Source of the DNA: an uncultured Acidimicrobiaceae bacterium
Lineage (GTDB): Bacteria > Actinomycetota > Acidimicrobiia > Spongiisociales > UBA5794
Length of the DNA: 41,216 nucleotides
Direction of reading: 5' to 3'
Assembly: GCA_947258985.1 (NCBI GenBank)
Contig: CAMYKI010000057.1
Location: 1-41,216, forward strand
The notes under the pieces were generated by a model, which searched no databases, was not told the origin of the DNA, and worked only from the letters and a program-made list of their open reading frames with translations. Every line of letters begins with the position of its first letter. Position 1 is the first letter of the stretch. The position numbers were made by a program, and so were the translations under genes. Positions 1 to 6,826 of this stretch are shown piece by piece.

Positions 1-283
1 TCGGAGAACCTTCAGCCAGCGTATTCGTCGGTCGGCGCGGGGCAATGTGTCTTCCATACCGGGACTCTTGGCCAATACCGTGCCCAGTTGAATGGGGGAC
101 GAACCCCAGTCCCACCTGGGGGAGAATGCGAAGGGAAGACCGATGACATCGCCGTGCCGTCCCATCAGTCCCGGCCGGAGGCCTCGTCGACCGCTGTGGG
201 TATTCGGCCGTGGCCCAAACCTGTCCCAGCTCTCCGGCAAGATGACGGAGGCGCACCACCGCAGGAGGACGAGGAGGTATATC
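1..283. other. Left-edge stretch with no convincing gene
   Basis: Open frames cross this stretch on both strands, but their translations are rich in Pro, Arg and Ser and carry no recognisable motif. The frame that runs into the Uma2 gene has no similarity to the family before the ATG at 293, so I treat the upstream part as non-coding. Short GC-rich inverted repeats occur around 95-135. I see nothing else. Confidence 0.5.
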
Positions 284-285
284 GT
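280..285 (+). promoter_or_regulatory. -10 box of a leaderless promoter for Uma2 copy 1
   Basis: TATCGT is followed by exactly 7 nt and then the ATG at 293. The same TATCGT-N7-ATG arrangement precedes the second Uma2 gene, although other upstream sequence has diverged. This suggests conservation of a leaderless start. An alternative is the GTG at 284 with the GAGGAGG at 271-277 as ribosome binding site; the second copy has a stop in that reading, so I prefer the ATG. Confidence 0.55.
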
Positions 286-292
286 GTATGAC

Positions 293-832
293 ATGGCAGC
301 AACCACCATGCAGCCAGGAGATCGAATCCCGATGTCCTGGGATGAGTACGAAGCCCTCGGACCCAATGTCCGGGGTGAGTACATCGACGGGGACCTCGTC
401 ATGAGTCCCCTCCCAACCCAGAACCATCAACGGATCGCGTTCAATCTGCAGACCCTCATCAAGCGCGCCATACCGGCAGGCATAGACGTCATTGGCAGCT
501 GGGGCTGGAAGCCCGGAGCGGATGAGTTCGGGCCCGATGTGATGGTGTTCGACAGCACCGAGGAGCAGAAGCGCTTCACCGGCACGCCACATCTTGTTGT
601 TGAGGTCCTGTCATCGGACCCAGCACGCGACATCATCCGCAAGGCACACAAGTACGCCGCTGCAGGCGTCGAGCGCTACTGGATCATCGATCCCGACGGC
701 CCAGAGATCACCGTCTACAGGATCGTGGGAGAGGTATTTGTCGAGCAAAACCGCAACGGTCCCGGTGCCGAGGTCACACTCGACATCGGTCCGGCAGAAG
801 TCACCTTCGACCCTGCGGACCTGTTGACTTGA
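293..832 (+). CDS. Uma2-family (DUF820) putative endonuclease, copy 1
   Basis: This 179-residue protein has the Uma2 fold of the PD-(D/E)xK nuclease superfamily. Visible family features are the N-terminal SWDEYEALGPNVRGEYIDG segment, the active-site Asp in GPDVMVFD, the Glu in HLVVEVLSSDP, and the Lys-rich IIRKAHKYAAAGVERYWIIDP helix-strand. The C-terminal GPAEVTFDPADLL strand is also typical. The role of Uma2 proteins is poorly known; they are often multicopy and carried on mobile or accessory DNA. It aligns without gaps to the gene at 1307-1846, with most residues identical, so the two are a local duplication. The middle (about residues 42-70) is the most diverged part. The ATG at 293 was chosen because homology between the copies begins there. 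Confidence 0.88.
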   Translation: MAATTMQPGDRIPMSWDEYEALGPNVRGEYIDGDLVMSPLPTQNHQRIAFNLQTLIKRAIPAGIDVIGSWGWKPGADEFGPDVMVFDSTEEQKRFTGTPHLVVEVLSSDPARDIIRKAHKYAAAGVERYWIIDPDGPEITVYRIVGEVFVEQNRNGPGAEVTLDIGPAEVTFDPADLLT

Positions 833-878
833 TCCGAACCGGGGGCAAACGGCGATAGCGAAAGCGAGCGTCGACTCT

Positions 879-1127
879 ATGTACGACGATGACGACTACC
901 ACCCGCTCGAGGCCGACCGCGAGTTCCGGCACGAGATCGCGCATGACTACGGCACCAGCCCATCAGGCGAACCACTACCTCGACACACCGACAGACACGG
1001 CAGGGTCTGGGTGACCTGCAACTGCGGCTCGAAGTTCCTGCTCAAACCACGGCCCGGAGCGGATCTCTCCGAACTCGAGGATGAGGTCGCCGACGCCATC
1101 GTGGAAGCTTTCGACGACCAGGAGTAG
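879..1127 (+). CDS. Small acidic CxC protein, unknown function
   Basis: The 82-residue product opens with an Asp-rich stretch (MYDDDDYHPLEADREF), has a central RHGRVWVTCNCGSKFLL segment with a single CxC pair, and ends in an acidic helix (SELEDEVADAIVEAFDDQE). I do not recognise a family. It lies between two Uma2 genes on the same strand, 46 nt after the first, which suggests co-transcription with it. A single CxC pair could be half of a dimeric metal site, but this is speculation. No strong ribosome binding site is visible before the ATG. A 314-codon frame on the opposite strand also covers this stretch, but that frame is a shadow because it runs through the second Uma2 gene. Confidence 0.45.
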   Translation: MYDDDDYHPLEADREFRHEIAHDYGTSPSGEPLPRHTDRHGRVWVTCNCGSKFLLKPRPGADLSELEDEVADAIVEAFDDQE

Positions 1128-1203
1128 GTAGCACCACACGGAGGCTTTCCGACGGGACTGGTGCGGTTTGCCCGTTCTGTCACACTCGCCTGACACGATG
1201 ACC

Positions 1204-1228
1204 GCAGTTCGGATCGCATCCGAACTGC
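1204..1228. repeat. Perfect 11-bp inverted repeat, 3-nt loop
   Basis: GCAGTTCGGAT and its exact complement ATCCGAACTGC are separated by CGC. It lies between the small CxC gene and Uma2 copy 2. There is no following T-run, so an operator is as likely as a terminator. Confidence 0.6.
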
Positions 1229-1265
1229 AAGCCGATCGCATCGGCCCACCACCTCGGAGGAAGCC

Positions 1266-1292
1266 ACGCGTGCCGCCACGAGCGGCACGCGT
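1266..1292. promoter_or_regulatory. Perfect 11-bp inverted repeat next to the Uma2 copy 2 promoter
   Basis: ACGCGTGCCGC and GCGGCACGCGT are separated by 5 nt. The right arm ends 1 nt before the TATCGT -10 box at 1294, so a protein bound here would cover the -35 region. This is a candidate operator, absent from the first copy. Confidence 0.5.
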
Positions 1293-1293
1293 A

Positions 1294-1299
1294 TATCGT
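1294..1299 (+). promoter_or_regulatory. -10 box of a leaderless promoter for Uma2 copy 2
   Basis: TATCGT, then 7 nt, then ATG at 1307. This is the same spacing as in copy 1. No Shine-Dalgarno sequence lies at a useful distance. Confidence 0.55.
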
Positions 1300-1306
1300 G
1301 TAGGAC

Positions 1307-1846
1307 ATGGAAACAACCACCACGCAACCCGGAGATCGAATTCCGATGTCCTGGGACGAGTACGAAGCCCTCGGGCCCAATGTTCGGGGTGAGTACATCG
1401 ACGGGGAGCTGGTCATGAGCCCGTTCCCGAGCGGGCGGCACCAGGATGTCTCGTTCAACCTGGAGAGCATCCTGAGAGGCGCCGTGTCCGCGCCTACGCG
1501 TGTCCGCGGAGGCTGGGGTTGGAAGCCCGCAGCGGACGAGTTCGGACCAGACGTGATGGTGTTCGACGACAACGGAGAAGATGTTCGCTTCACCGGAACA
1601 CCGCACCTTGTTGTTGAGATCCTGTCGTCGGACCCAGTACGCGACATCATCCGCAAAGCGCACAAGTACGCTGCCGCGGGCGTCATGCGCTACTGGATCA
1701 TCGACCCTGCCGGGCCGGAGATCACGGTCTACGAGCTGGTGGACGGCGTCTATGCCGAACGAGGCGTGCACGGGCCGGGCACCGCGGTCACCATCGACAT
1801 CGGTCCAGCGGAAATCACGTTCGATCCAGCGGACCTGCTGGATTGA
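1307..1846 (+). CDS. Uma2-family (DUF820) putative endonuclease, copy 2
   Basis: This is a 179-residue paralogue of the protein at 293-832, the same length and alignable without gaps. It keeps the PD-(D/E)xK signature: Asp in GPDVMVFD, Glu in HLVVEILSSDP, and the IIRKAHKYAAAGV helix followed by RYWIIDP. The C-terminal segment YAERGVHGPGTAVTIDIGPAEITFDP is the part whose decayed copy appears at 11137-11223. The start is fixed by the match of its N-terminus to copy 1; the reading upstream contains a TAG just before the ATG. Both genes point the same way and flank a small CxC protein. Function is unknown beyond the nuclease-like fold. Confidence 0.9.
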   Translation: METTTTQPGDRIPMSWDEYEALGPNVRGEYIDGELVMSPFPSGRHQDVSFNLESILRGAVSAPTRVRGGWGWKPAADEFGPDVMVFDDNGEDVRFTGTPHLVVEILSSDPVRDIIRKAHKYAAAGVMRYWIIDPAGPEITVYELVDGVYAERGVHGPGTAVTIDIGPAEITFDPADLLD

Positions 1847-2018
1847 CCACGATTCGCCTGGGACCTCGAGGAAGTCGACGTACCGCTGCAACCGAGGCCA
1901 ACAACGCTTAGCCGGGGTTTGGGCCTTCAGGAGCCGTACTTGTGCAGTGCGGATGTCACCCCAGCGCCCTTAGGTACATCTCCTCGACTAAAGGCCCGCC
2001 CGGCGTGAGGGGTCGGCC

Positions 2019-2222
2019 ATGCCATTAGTGACGATCAAGGCACCGGAGAACGTATTCACGTCCGAACAGAAGACCGCGATGATCGACAAGGTCACCGAGG
2101 CCATGGTTGCAGTGGAAGGCGAATCCTTCCGCGACAAGACCTGGGTGGTCTACGAGGAGGTGCCCCAGGGCCACTGGGCCATCGGCGGGGCCGTCATCGG
2201 CGGAGCCACCAACAGCGCTTGA
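2019..2222 (+). CDS. 4-oxalocrotonate tautomerase-family protein
   Basis: The 67-residue product begins Met-Pro; removal of Met would expose the catalytic N-terminal proline (Pro1) of the tautomerase superfamily. The length is typical of 4-OT monomers. The pattern MPLVTIKAPENVFTSEQK, then an amphipathic helix, then KTWVVYEEVPQGHWAIGG fits the beta-alpha-beta fold of 4-OT-like proteins. Members promote keto-enol tautomerisation of 2-oxoacids; the substrate here cannot be read from sequence. A purine-rich GTGAGGGG at 2005-2012 is the likely ribosome binding site. It stands alone, followed by a gap with an inverted repeat and then the convergent exporter gene. Confidence 0.82.
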   Translation: MPLVTIKAPENVFTSEQKTAMIDKVTEAMVAVEGESFRDKTWVVYEEVPQGHWAIGGAVIGGATNSA

Positions 2223-2243
2223 CCGGACCCCGTGTCGGCACGC

Positions 2244-2273
2244 AATTGGGGCTCGCTACTGCGGGCCCCAATT
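2244..2273. repeat. Inverted repeat downstream of the tautomerase gene
   Basis: AATTGGGGC and GCCCCAATT form a perfect 9-bp stem with a 12-nt loop, 22 nt after the tautomerase stop and between convergent genes. There is no T-run, so a terminator function is only possible. Confidence 0.4.
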
Positions 2274-2411
2274 CTGCTGGGCTTAGCTTCGATGCCTCAT
2301 CGCGACCACCGCATGGGAGTGTTGGCCGCAGGAGCTTGCGAGGCTGAACTCCACCCAGGGAACACGGCGGTACCCTCACCGTGCCCACCGCCCCTGCGGG
2401 AGCCGCAGCAC

Positions 2412-3998
2412 TCAGGCCTTGCCGGCGGCTGTGGCCGGCCGACCCGAGGTCAGTGGCTGCTCTTCTCGTGTTTCCTCCGTCGACACCTCAGCACCGTGCT
2501 CGGCCGGCATGAACCGGGCAACCAGCGCAGCACCGACGATTGCCAGGACAATCGGGAAGAAGATGGCCACACCCATGGCATCGACAAAAGCTTGCTGGGC
2601 TGCGCCGAGCAGGTTGGCGCCGGCCTCAGCAGGCAGCTCCGCCGCGATTCGCCCGGCGGCGCCGATGGAGTTCGAAGCGGCGGCAGCGACCTCGGGCGGC
2701 AGCTGAGCGACCGCCGACTCCATGTTTGCCGTATACGCCGAGTTGAAAGCAGATCCGACCACAGCAACGCCAATCGCTCCTGCAACCTGGCGGGTGACAT
2801 CGTTGGTGGCCGAGGCCACACCCGCCTTGGCAACCGGCACCGCACCCATAACGGCATCGGTCGACGGCGCCATGACGTTGCCCATCCCGTACGAGAGTGC
2901 AACGATCGCAGTCCCGATCACCCAGTACTCGGTGTCGATCGCGAAGGTGGTGAACACGCCGAGGACCGCGGCCAGGACGACGAGGCCGAACGTAACCACC
3001 CGGGCGGTGCCGAACCTTTCGACGAGTCGCGGCGCGCTCGCTGCTCCCAGCACCATTCCCACCGCGATCGGGGCGGTCCGTAGCCCGGCCTCCAGCGCCG
3101 AGTAGCCCTGGACGAACTGGAGGTACTGGGTGAGGAGGAAGATCACGCCGAACAACGAGAAGAAGGCGATGCTGATGGCGGTGGCTCCCCCGGAGAACCG
3201 GCGGTTCTTGAAGTAGTTCAGATTGAGCATTGGATGATCGTGACGCCGCTCCACTGCAATGAAGAGGCCCCCGAACACCGCAGTCAGCCCGAAAGCAGTG
3301 AGCACCTGACCGGACATCCAGCCATGAGTGGGACCTTCGATGATGCCGTAGACAAGTGCGGATACGGCCACCATCGAGGTGATGGCGCCCTTGATGTCGA
3401 GCGGAGTCGACTCCGGGTCGCGGCTGGCGGGAACCAGGAAGAAGCCGAGGACGAGGGCTCCAAGCACCACCGGGACGTTGACCAGGAACACCGAGCCCCA
3501 CCAGAAGGACTCGAGGAGGGCACCGCCGACGACCGGCCCGATTCCGATGCCGAGACCGGCAACCGCCGCCCAGATGCCGATGGCCCGGCCCCGCTCCTCG
3601 CGGGGGAAAACGTCGGTGATGATCGATAGGGTGGCCGGCATGATCAGCGCCCCGCCGATACCCATTACGGCCCGGGCGGCGATGAGTTGAGTGGCCGAAC
3701 TGGTGAACGCCGCAGCGACGCTGGCGCCACCGAAGATCACCAAACCCGCCACGAGCGCCTTGGCCCGCCCAAACCGATCGCCGACTGCACCCATCGTCAG
3801 CAGTAGCCCGGCAAAGACCAGCACGTATGAGTCGACCATCCATTGCAGTTCGGATGCCGTTGCCGAGAGATCACGTTGCAGCGTCGGTAGGGCCACATTG
3901 AGGATGGTGTTATCGAGGCCGATGATCACGAGGCTGAGGCTGAGCACCGCAAGTGTGCCCCAGCGACGCCGGTACTTCTGTTCCTGTGTGACTCGCAT
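2412..3998 (-). CDS. DHA2 (EmrB/QacA) family MFS drug exporter
   Basis: This 528-residue integral membrane protein belongs to the 14-TM drug:H+ antiporter family. TM1 carries the family pattern LVIIGLDNTILNVALPTLQ. Motif A, GAVGDRFGRAKAL, lies in the loop after TM2. The TM5-type motif C appears as IWAAVAGLGIGIGPVVGG. Start choice: the ATG at 3998 has GGAGAG a few bases upstream (TTTTGGAGAGCAAAC); a longer frame from 4025 would remove that ribosome binding site. It is divergent from a TetR gene with two palindromes in the 96-bp gap, so substrate-responsive repression is the natural model. The exported compound is not predictable. The C-terminal 40 residues are hydrophilic. Confidence 0.9.
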   Translation of the reverse strand: MRVTQEQKYRRRWGTLAVLSLSLVIIGLDNTILNVALPTLQRDLSATASELQWMVDSYVLVFAGLLLTMGAVGDRFGRAKALVAGLVIFGGASVAAAFTSSATQLIAARAVMGIGGALIMPATLSIITDVFPREERGRAIGIWAAVAGLGIGIGPVVGGALLESFWWGSVFLVNVPVVLGALVLGFFLVPASRDPESTPLDIKGAITSMVAVSALVYGIIEGPTHGWMSGQVLTAFGLTAVFGGLFIAVERRHDHPMLNLNYFKNRRFSGGATAISIAFFSLFGVIFLLTQYLQFVQGYSALEAGLRTAPIAVGMVLGAASAPRLVERFGTARVVTFGLVVLAAVLGVFTTFAIDTEYWVIGTAIVALSYGMGNVMAPSTDAVMGAVPVAKAGVASATNDVTRQVAGAIGVAVVGSAFNSAYTANMESAVAQLPPEVAAAASNSIGAAGRIAAELPAEAGANLLGAAQQAFVDAMGVAIFFPIVLAIVGAALVARFMPAEHGAEVSTEETREEQPLTSGRPATAAGKA

Positions 3999-4026
3999 GT
4001 TTGCTCTCCAAAAGATATCGGACATC

Positions 4027-4047
4027 TGTGTTGCATACTAGAACACA
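4027..4047. promoter_or_regulatory. Candidate TetR operator 1
   Basis: TGTGTT and AACACA arms flank 9 nt. The site covers the exporter -10 box (TAGTAT on the minus strand, plus positions 4035-4040). Its centre is 21 bp, two helical turns, from that of operator 2. Confidence 0.6.
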
Positions 4048-4049
4048 AC

Positions 4050-4066
4050 TGTTGCATTGCGCAACA
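4050..4066. promoter_or_regulatory. Candidate TetR operator 2 with shared -35 palindrome
   Basis: TGTTGC and GCAACA flank 5 nt. Inside lies the palindrome TTGCGCAA (4057-4064), which reads TTGCGC on both strands. On plus it sits 17 nt before TATACT (4080-4085) for the regulator; on minus it sits 18 nt before TAGTAT for the exporter. One bound repressor could therefore shut both promoters. Confidence 0.6.
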
Positions 4067-4094
4067 CACTTGTTCGATATATACTGGGGAGGCC

Positions 4095-4655
4095 ATGATT
4101 GACCCAAGAATCGAACGCACCCGCAACGTCGTGCTGGACGCCACTGCAGCCTTGATCGGCGAGGTCGGCTTTGGCCGCACCACCATCGAGGCCGTTGCCG
4201 AGCGCTCCGGAGTCGCCCGCTCGACGATCTATCGCCACTGGCCGGACCGCACCGACCTTCTCGCCGAAGCCGTCGACTGCAAAATCGCTCACGTCCCGTT
4301 CGACCAAACCGGGAACCTGCGCAACGACCTGCTCTCGATGATCACCGAACTTGCCGCCCGACTGGGACCCGACAACGTTGGCCCGATGCTGCTCTCTCTG
4401 ATCGCTGAGGCTGGACGCGACCCCAAGATGGCGGCGATGCAGGAACGGTTCACGACCACTCGCTTTGGCCGCATCCGGTCCATCCTCGAAGCGGCCGCCG
4501 CACGCGGTGACCTGCCGGAGGACGTCGATGTCGACCGGATGGCCGAGGATCTAGTCTCCCCCATCTTCTTCAGGGCGCTGATCCGACGCTCCCCCGTCGA
4601 TCGAGAGTGGCTGGAACAGCACGTCGATCGGTTGCTTGCCACCTACGGCGGCTGA
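4095..4655 (+). CDS. TetR-family transcriptional repressor
   Basis: The 186-residue protein has a classic N-terminal TetR helix-turn-helix: VLDATAALIGEVGFGRTTIEAVAERSGVARSTIYRHWPDR-type sequence, about residues 10-55, with recognition helix around VARSTIYRHW. The C-terminal ligand-binding part is helical and ends near DRLLATYGG. GGGGAGG lies directly before the ATG. It is divergent from the DHA2 exporter and probably represses both that gene and itself through the operators at 4027-4066. The inducer is unknown; such pairs usually respond to a substrate of the pump. Confidence 0.9.
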   Translation: MIDPRIERTRNVVLDATAALIGEVGFGRTTIEAVAERSGVARSTIYRHWPDRTDLLAEAVDCKIAHVPFDQTGNLRNDLLSMITELAARLGPDNVGPMLLSLIAEAGRDPKMAAMQERFTTTRFGRIRSILEAAAARGDLPEDVDVDRMAEDLVSPIFFRALIRRSPVDREWLEQHVDRLLATYGG

Positions 4656-4826
4656 ACGGATCGTTCCCAGCTCCTGGTTGCGGCCTCGAGTACGAGCGCA
4701 ATCAACCGCCGATCGTCAGCACGACGTGGAAGAACGACAGGCCGCTGCGTTCGTCCGGATCGTTGAGGCGCCGGCCGATTTGGTTGGGCTCGAGTCCCCG
4801 GGTGATGCAGTCGCCGGTCACATATC

Positions 4827-4843
4827 AGGTGTATGAGGTGTAT
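4827..4843 (+). promoter_or_regulatory. Direct repeat upstream of vapB
   Basis: AGGTGTAT occurs twice with a 9-bp period, 20 nt before the vapB start, next to a TATCTATGGT stretch that could be a -10 box. Antitoxin-toxin complexes commonly bind repeats here, so it is a candidate autoregulatory operator. Confidence 0.4.
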
Positions 4844-4863
4844 CTATGGTGCATCCTGGGGAC

Positions 4864-5058
4864 ATGGCAAGAACAAATATCGATCTCGACGAAGAACTCG
4901 TTGCGATCATCATGAGACGCTACGCAGTCCATACCAAACGTGAAGCCGTGGACCTTGCGCTGCGGCACCTCGCCGGAACACCGCTGACAATCGCCGAAGC
5001 CCTCGACATGCGGGGGGCGCATGCCATCGGCACCATTCCCGCCGATCAGCGCCCGTGA
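4864..5058 (+). CDS. vapB: VapB-type antitoxin
   Basis: The 64-residue product begins MARTNIDLDEELVAIIMRRY and continues HTKREAVDLALRHLAG, the ribbon-helix-helix pattern of VapB antitoxins (DUF2191 type): a short beta strand ending in NIDLDEEL, then two helices. The tail (DMRGAHAIGTIPADQRP) would bind and block the toxin. The ATG at 4864 was chosen over 4846 because the RHH strand starts there and GGGG precedes it. It overlaps the toxin gene by 4 nt (GTGA), implying translational coupling. Confidence 0.85.
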   Translation: MARTNIDLDEELVAIIMRRYAVHTKREAVDLALRHLAGTPLTIAEALDMRGAHAIGTIPADQRP

Positions 5059-5450
5059 TACTCGCCGACACTTCAGCCTGGGTGGAATACGACCGGGCGA
5101 CGGGATCGGCCACAGACCAAGCCCTGACTTCGCTCATCACCGAAGGCGGCGACAGGCTCGCCGTGACCGAGGCCGTTTTGATGGAGGTTCTCGCAGGTGC
5201 CAAAGATGAGACACGACACACCGAACTAGAGAGACTCCTCAAGTCGTTCCAGTGGCTCAGCACCGACCCTGTTGCCGACTTCGCCGGAGCCGCCAAGGCA
5301 TATCGGGCCTGTCGTGCCGGTGGTATCACCCCCCGAGATCTCATCGATTGCATGATCGCCGGCATCGCTATCCGCACCGGCTCTGAACTCCTCGCCGCAG
5401 ACCAGGACTTCGCCGACATGGCTCGGATCCGTCCACTGCGATTGGCGTAG
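5055..5450 (+). CDS. vapC: VapC-type PIN-domain ribonuclease toxin
   Basis: The 131-residue PIN domain has the expected acidic residues: Asp5 in ILADTSAW, Glu44 in TEAVLMEVLAG, Asp98 in RDLIDCMIAGIA and Asp116 in LLAADQDF. These coordinate Mg2+ for endoribonuclease cleavage, in other VapCs of tRNA or rRNA. The GTG start overlaps the vapB stop. All catalytic positions are present, so the toxin should be active when VapB is lost. The RNA target cannot be predicted. Confidence 0.9.
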   Translation: MILADTSAWVEYDRATGSATDQALTSLITEGGDRLAVTEAVLMEVLAGAKDETRHTELERLLKSFQWLSTDPVADFAGAAKAYRACRAGGITPRDLIDCMIAGIAIRTGSELLAADQDFADMARIRPLRLA

Positions 5451-5659
5451 GCCTACATGGCGGATCGGCCGACTGCGTGGTTGCGCTCCCCCCCGCAAGC
5501 TGAAGGCGCCCACACGCACCCGCAGGAGCGAATTCCGCATGAAGCGTCCGACTCACTTGGCCGGCTCAGTCTGCGGCAAGACTGCCGATCGGGCGATCTG
5601 GGATGCCATTCCCTTGCGGTTTCATAGCCTCATGTTGTCGCGCTCTTAGGGGCGATTAG

Positions 5660-5674
5660 ACCACTCTAAGTGGT
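5660..5674. promoter_or_regulatory. Palindrome ACCACT-N3-AGTGGT upstream of DUF389 gene
   Basis: A perfect 6-bp inverted repeat with 3-nt spacer, 35 nt before the ATG at 5710. The identical arms and spacing recur at 38463-38477. It is a candidate operator for a dimeric regulator. Confidence 0.4.
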
Positions 5675-5709
5675 GGATGGCGGGGAGGTAGCCAATCGAT
5701 CGCACGACG

Positions 5710-6726
5710 ATGCGTGACGCAGCGCGACAAGCAGTGCAACGTCTGGGCGAAGCACTCGACGCCCGGTCGCCTGTCACCGCGAGGCGCAGGCAGCGGGTCA
5801 CCCGCTCGATGTATCACGAGGGACCACGCTTCCGGCCCTGGGTATGGCGGTTTGCGATTTTGATGGTGGTAGCCGACTCGCCGGCGGTGATCATCGGGGC
5901 AATGGTGGTGGCGCCCCTGATGGGCCCCGTACTCGGGGTGTCGGCGGCCATAGTCAGGGGCTGGCCGATCCGAGGAATCCAGCAAGCTGTGGTGGTATTG
6001 GTGGCGGCCGGCGGAGCGATCGCACTTGCCGCGGCTATCGGCCTTGCAGTGGCTTCATTTGAAACGCCCCCGGACGAGTTGCTTGCCCGCACCGAGCCCA
6101 ACATCCGCGACCTGGGTGTAGCCATGTTGGCCGGAACCGTCGGCGCCTACACGATCGTGAGGAGAGAGGCGGCCGAAGCTATGGCCGGGGCTGCCATTGC
6201 CGTGGCTCTCGTTCCGCCGTTGGCGACAGTCGGGATCTCCCTCCAGTGGGGGAGGACCGACATGGCAGTCGGGGCGTTGCTGCTGGTGCTGGCCAACGTC
6301 ACCGGGGTGATGTTTGCCGGGGCGATCACCTTCATCTTCGTCGGTTATGTCCCTGGGATGAGTCTGGCCGGAGGCGCCGGCCAGATCTTGCGCGGCATGC
6401 GCTGGGTGGTGCTGGCTGTAGTGCTGATGGTCTTCCCGCTGCAGTGGTCGGGACCCGGCTTCTTGTCTCGGCCTCCGGAGGGAACCGACGTTGCCCTCAT
6501 CGTCGAGGACTGGGCAGAAGCAGCGGAATCGTCCGCAGACGTCATCGAGGTGGAGGTCATCGTCGAAGGGGGTGTCACCAACGTCGACGTGGTCGTAGCC
6601 AGCTCGGGAGAATTGCCGAGCGTGTTGGCGTTGGCGGATTCGTTGTCGGAAGAACTGGGGCGAGAGGTCGTCGTCGAGTTACAGCAGGTGGCGTCTCAGA
6701 CCCAGCGCGCCTCGGTGAGCGGATAG
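5710..6726 (+). CDS. DUF389 family membrane protein
   Basis: The 338-residue protein carries the DUF389 hydrophobic domain. After a short basic leader there are about six TM segments: WVWRFAILMVVADSPAVIIGAMVVAPLMGPVLG, the AVVVLVAAGGAIALAAAIGLAVASF helix, LGVAMLAGTVGAYTIV, AGAAIAVALVPPLATVGI, VGALLLVLANVTGVMFAGAITFIFVGYVP and VVLAVVLMVFPLQW. The IIGAMVVAPLMGP and AIAVALVPPLA motifs are the family signature. A soluble C-terminal domain of about 90 acidic, Val-rich residues follows. Function is unknown in the family. The start is uncertain: GGGGAGG at 5682-5688 is about 20 nt from the ATG, further than usual. Confidence 0.85.
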   Translation: MRDAARQAVQRLGEALDARSPVTARRRQRVTRSMYHEGPRFRPWVWRFAILMVVADSPAVIIGAMVVAPLMGPVLGVSAAIVRGWPIRGIQQAVVVLVAAGGAIALAAAIGLAVASFETPPDELLARTEPNIRDLGVAMLAGTVGAYTIVRREAAEAMAGAAIAVALVPPLATVGISLQWGRTDMAVGALLLVLANVTGVMFAGAITFIFVGYVPGMSLAGGAGQILRGMRWVVLAVVLMVFPLQWSGPGFLSRPPEGTDVALIVEDWAEAAESSADVIEVEVIVEGGVTNVDVVVASSGELPSVLALADSLSEELGREVVVELQQVASQTQRASVSG

Positions 6727-6826
6727 GCGCAGCATCCCGCGCAGCCGGCATGCCCGGGCGTTGTGTGCCCTTCAGCCGAGTACGCGCACCCGATAGACCG
6801 GGATCATCTCGCCGGTTGCGGTCGCG

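Noticed and set aside
947..1891. A 314-codon minus-strand frame
   Set aside because: It covers the second Uma2 gene antisense and has no family features.
2367..2380. CGGTACCCTCACCG, also present at the leaderless promoter near 11303
   Set aside because: At 2371 no sensible frame starts 6-7 nt later. It could be a promoter relic, but one short match is not enough.
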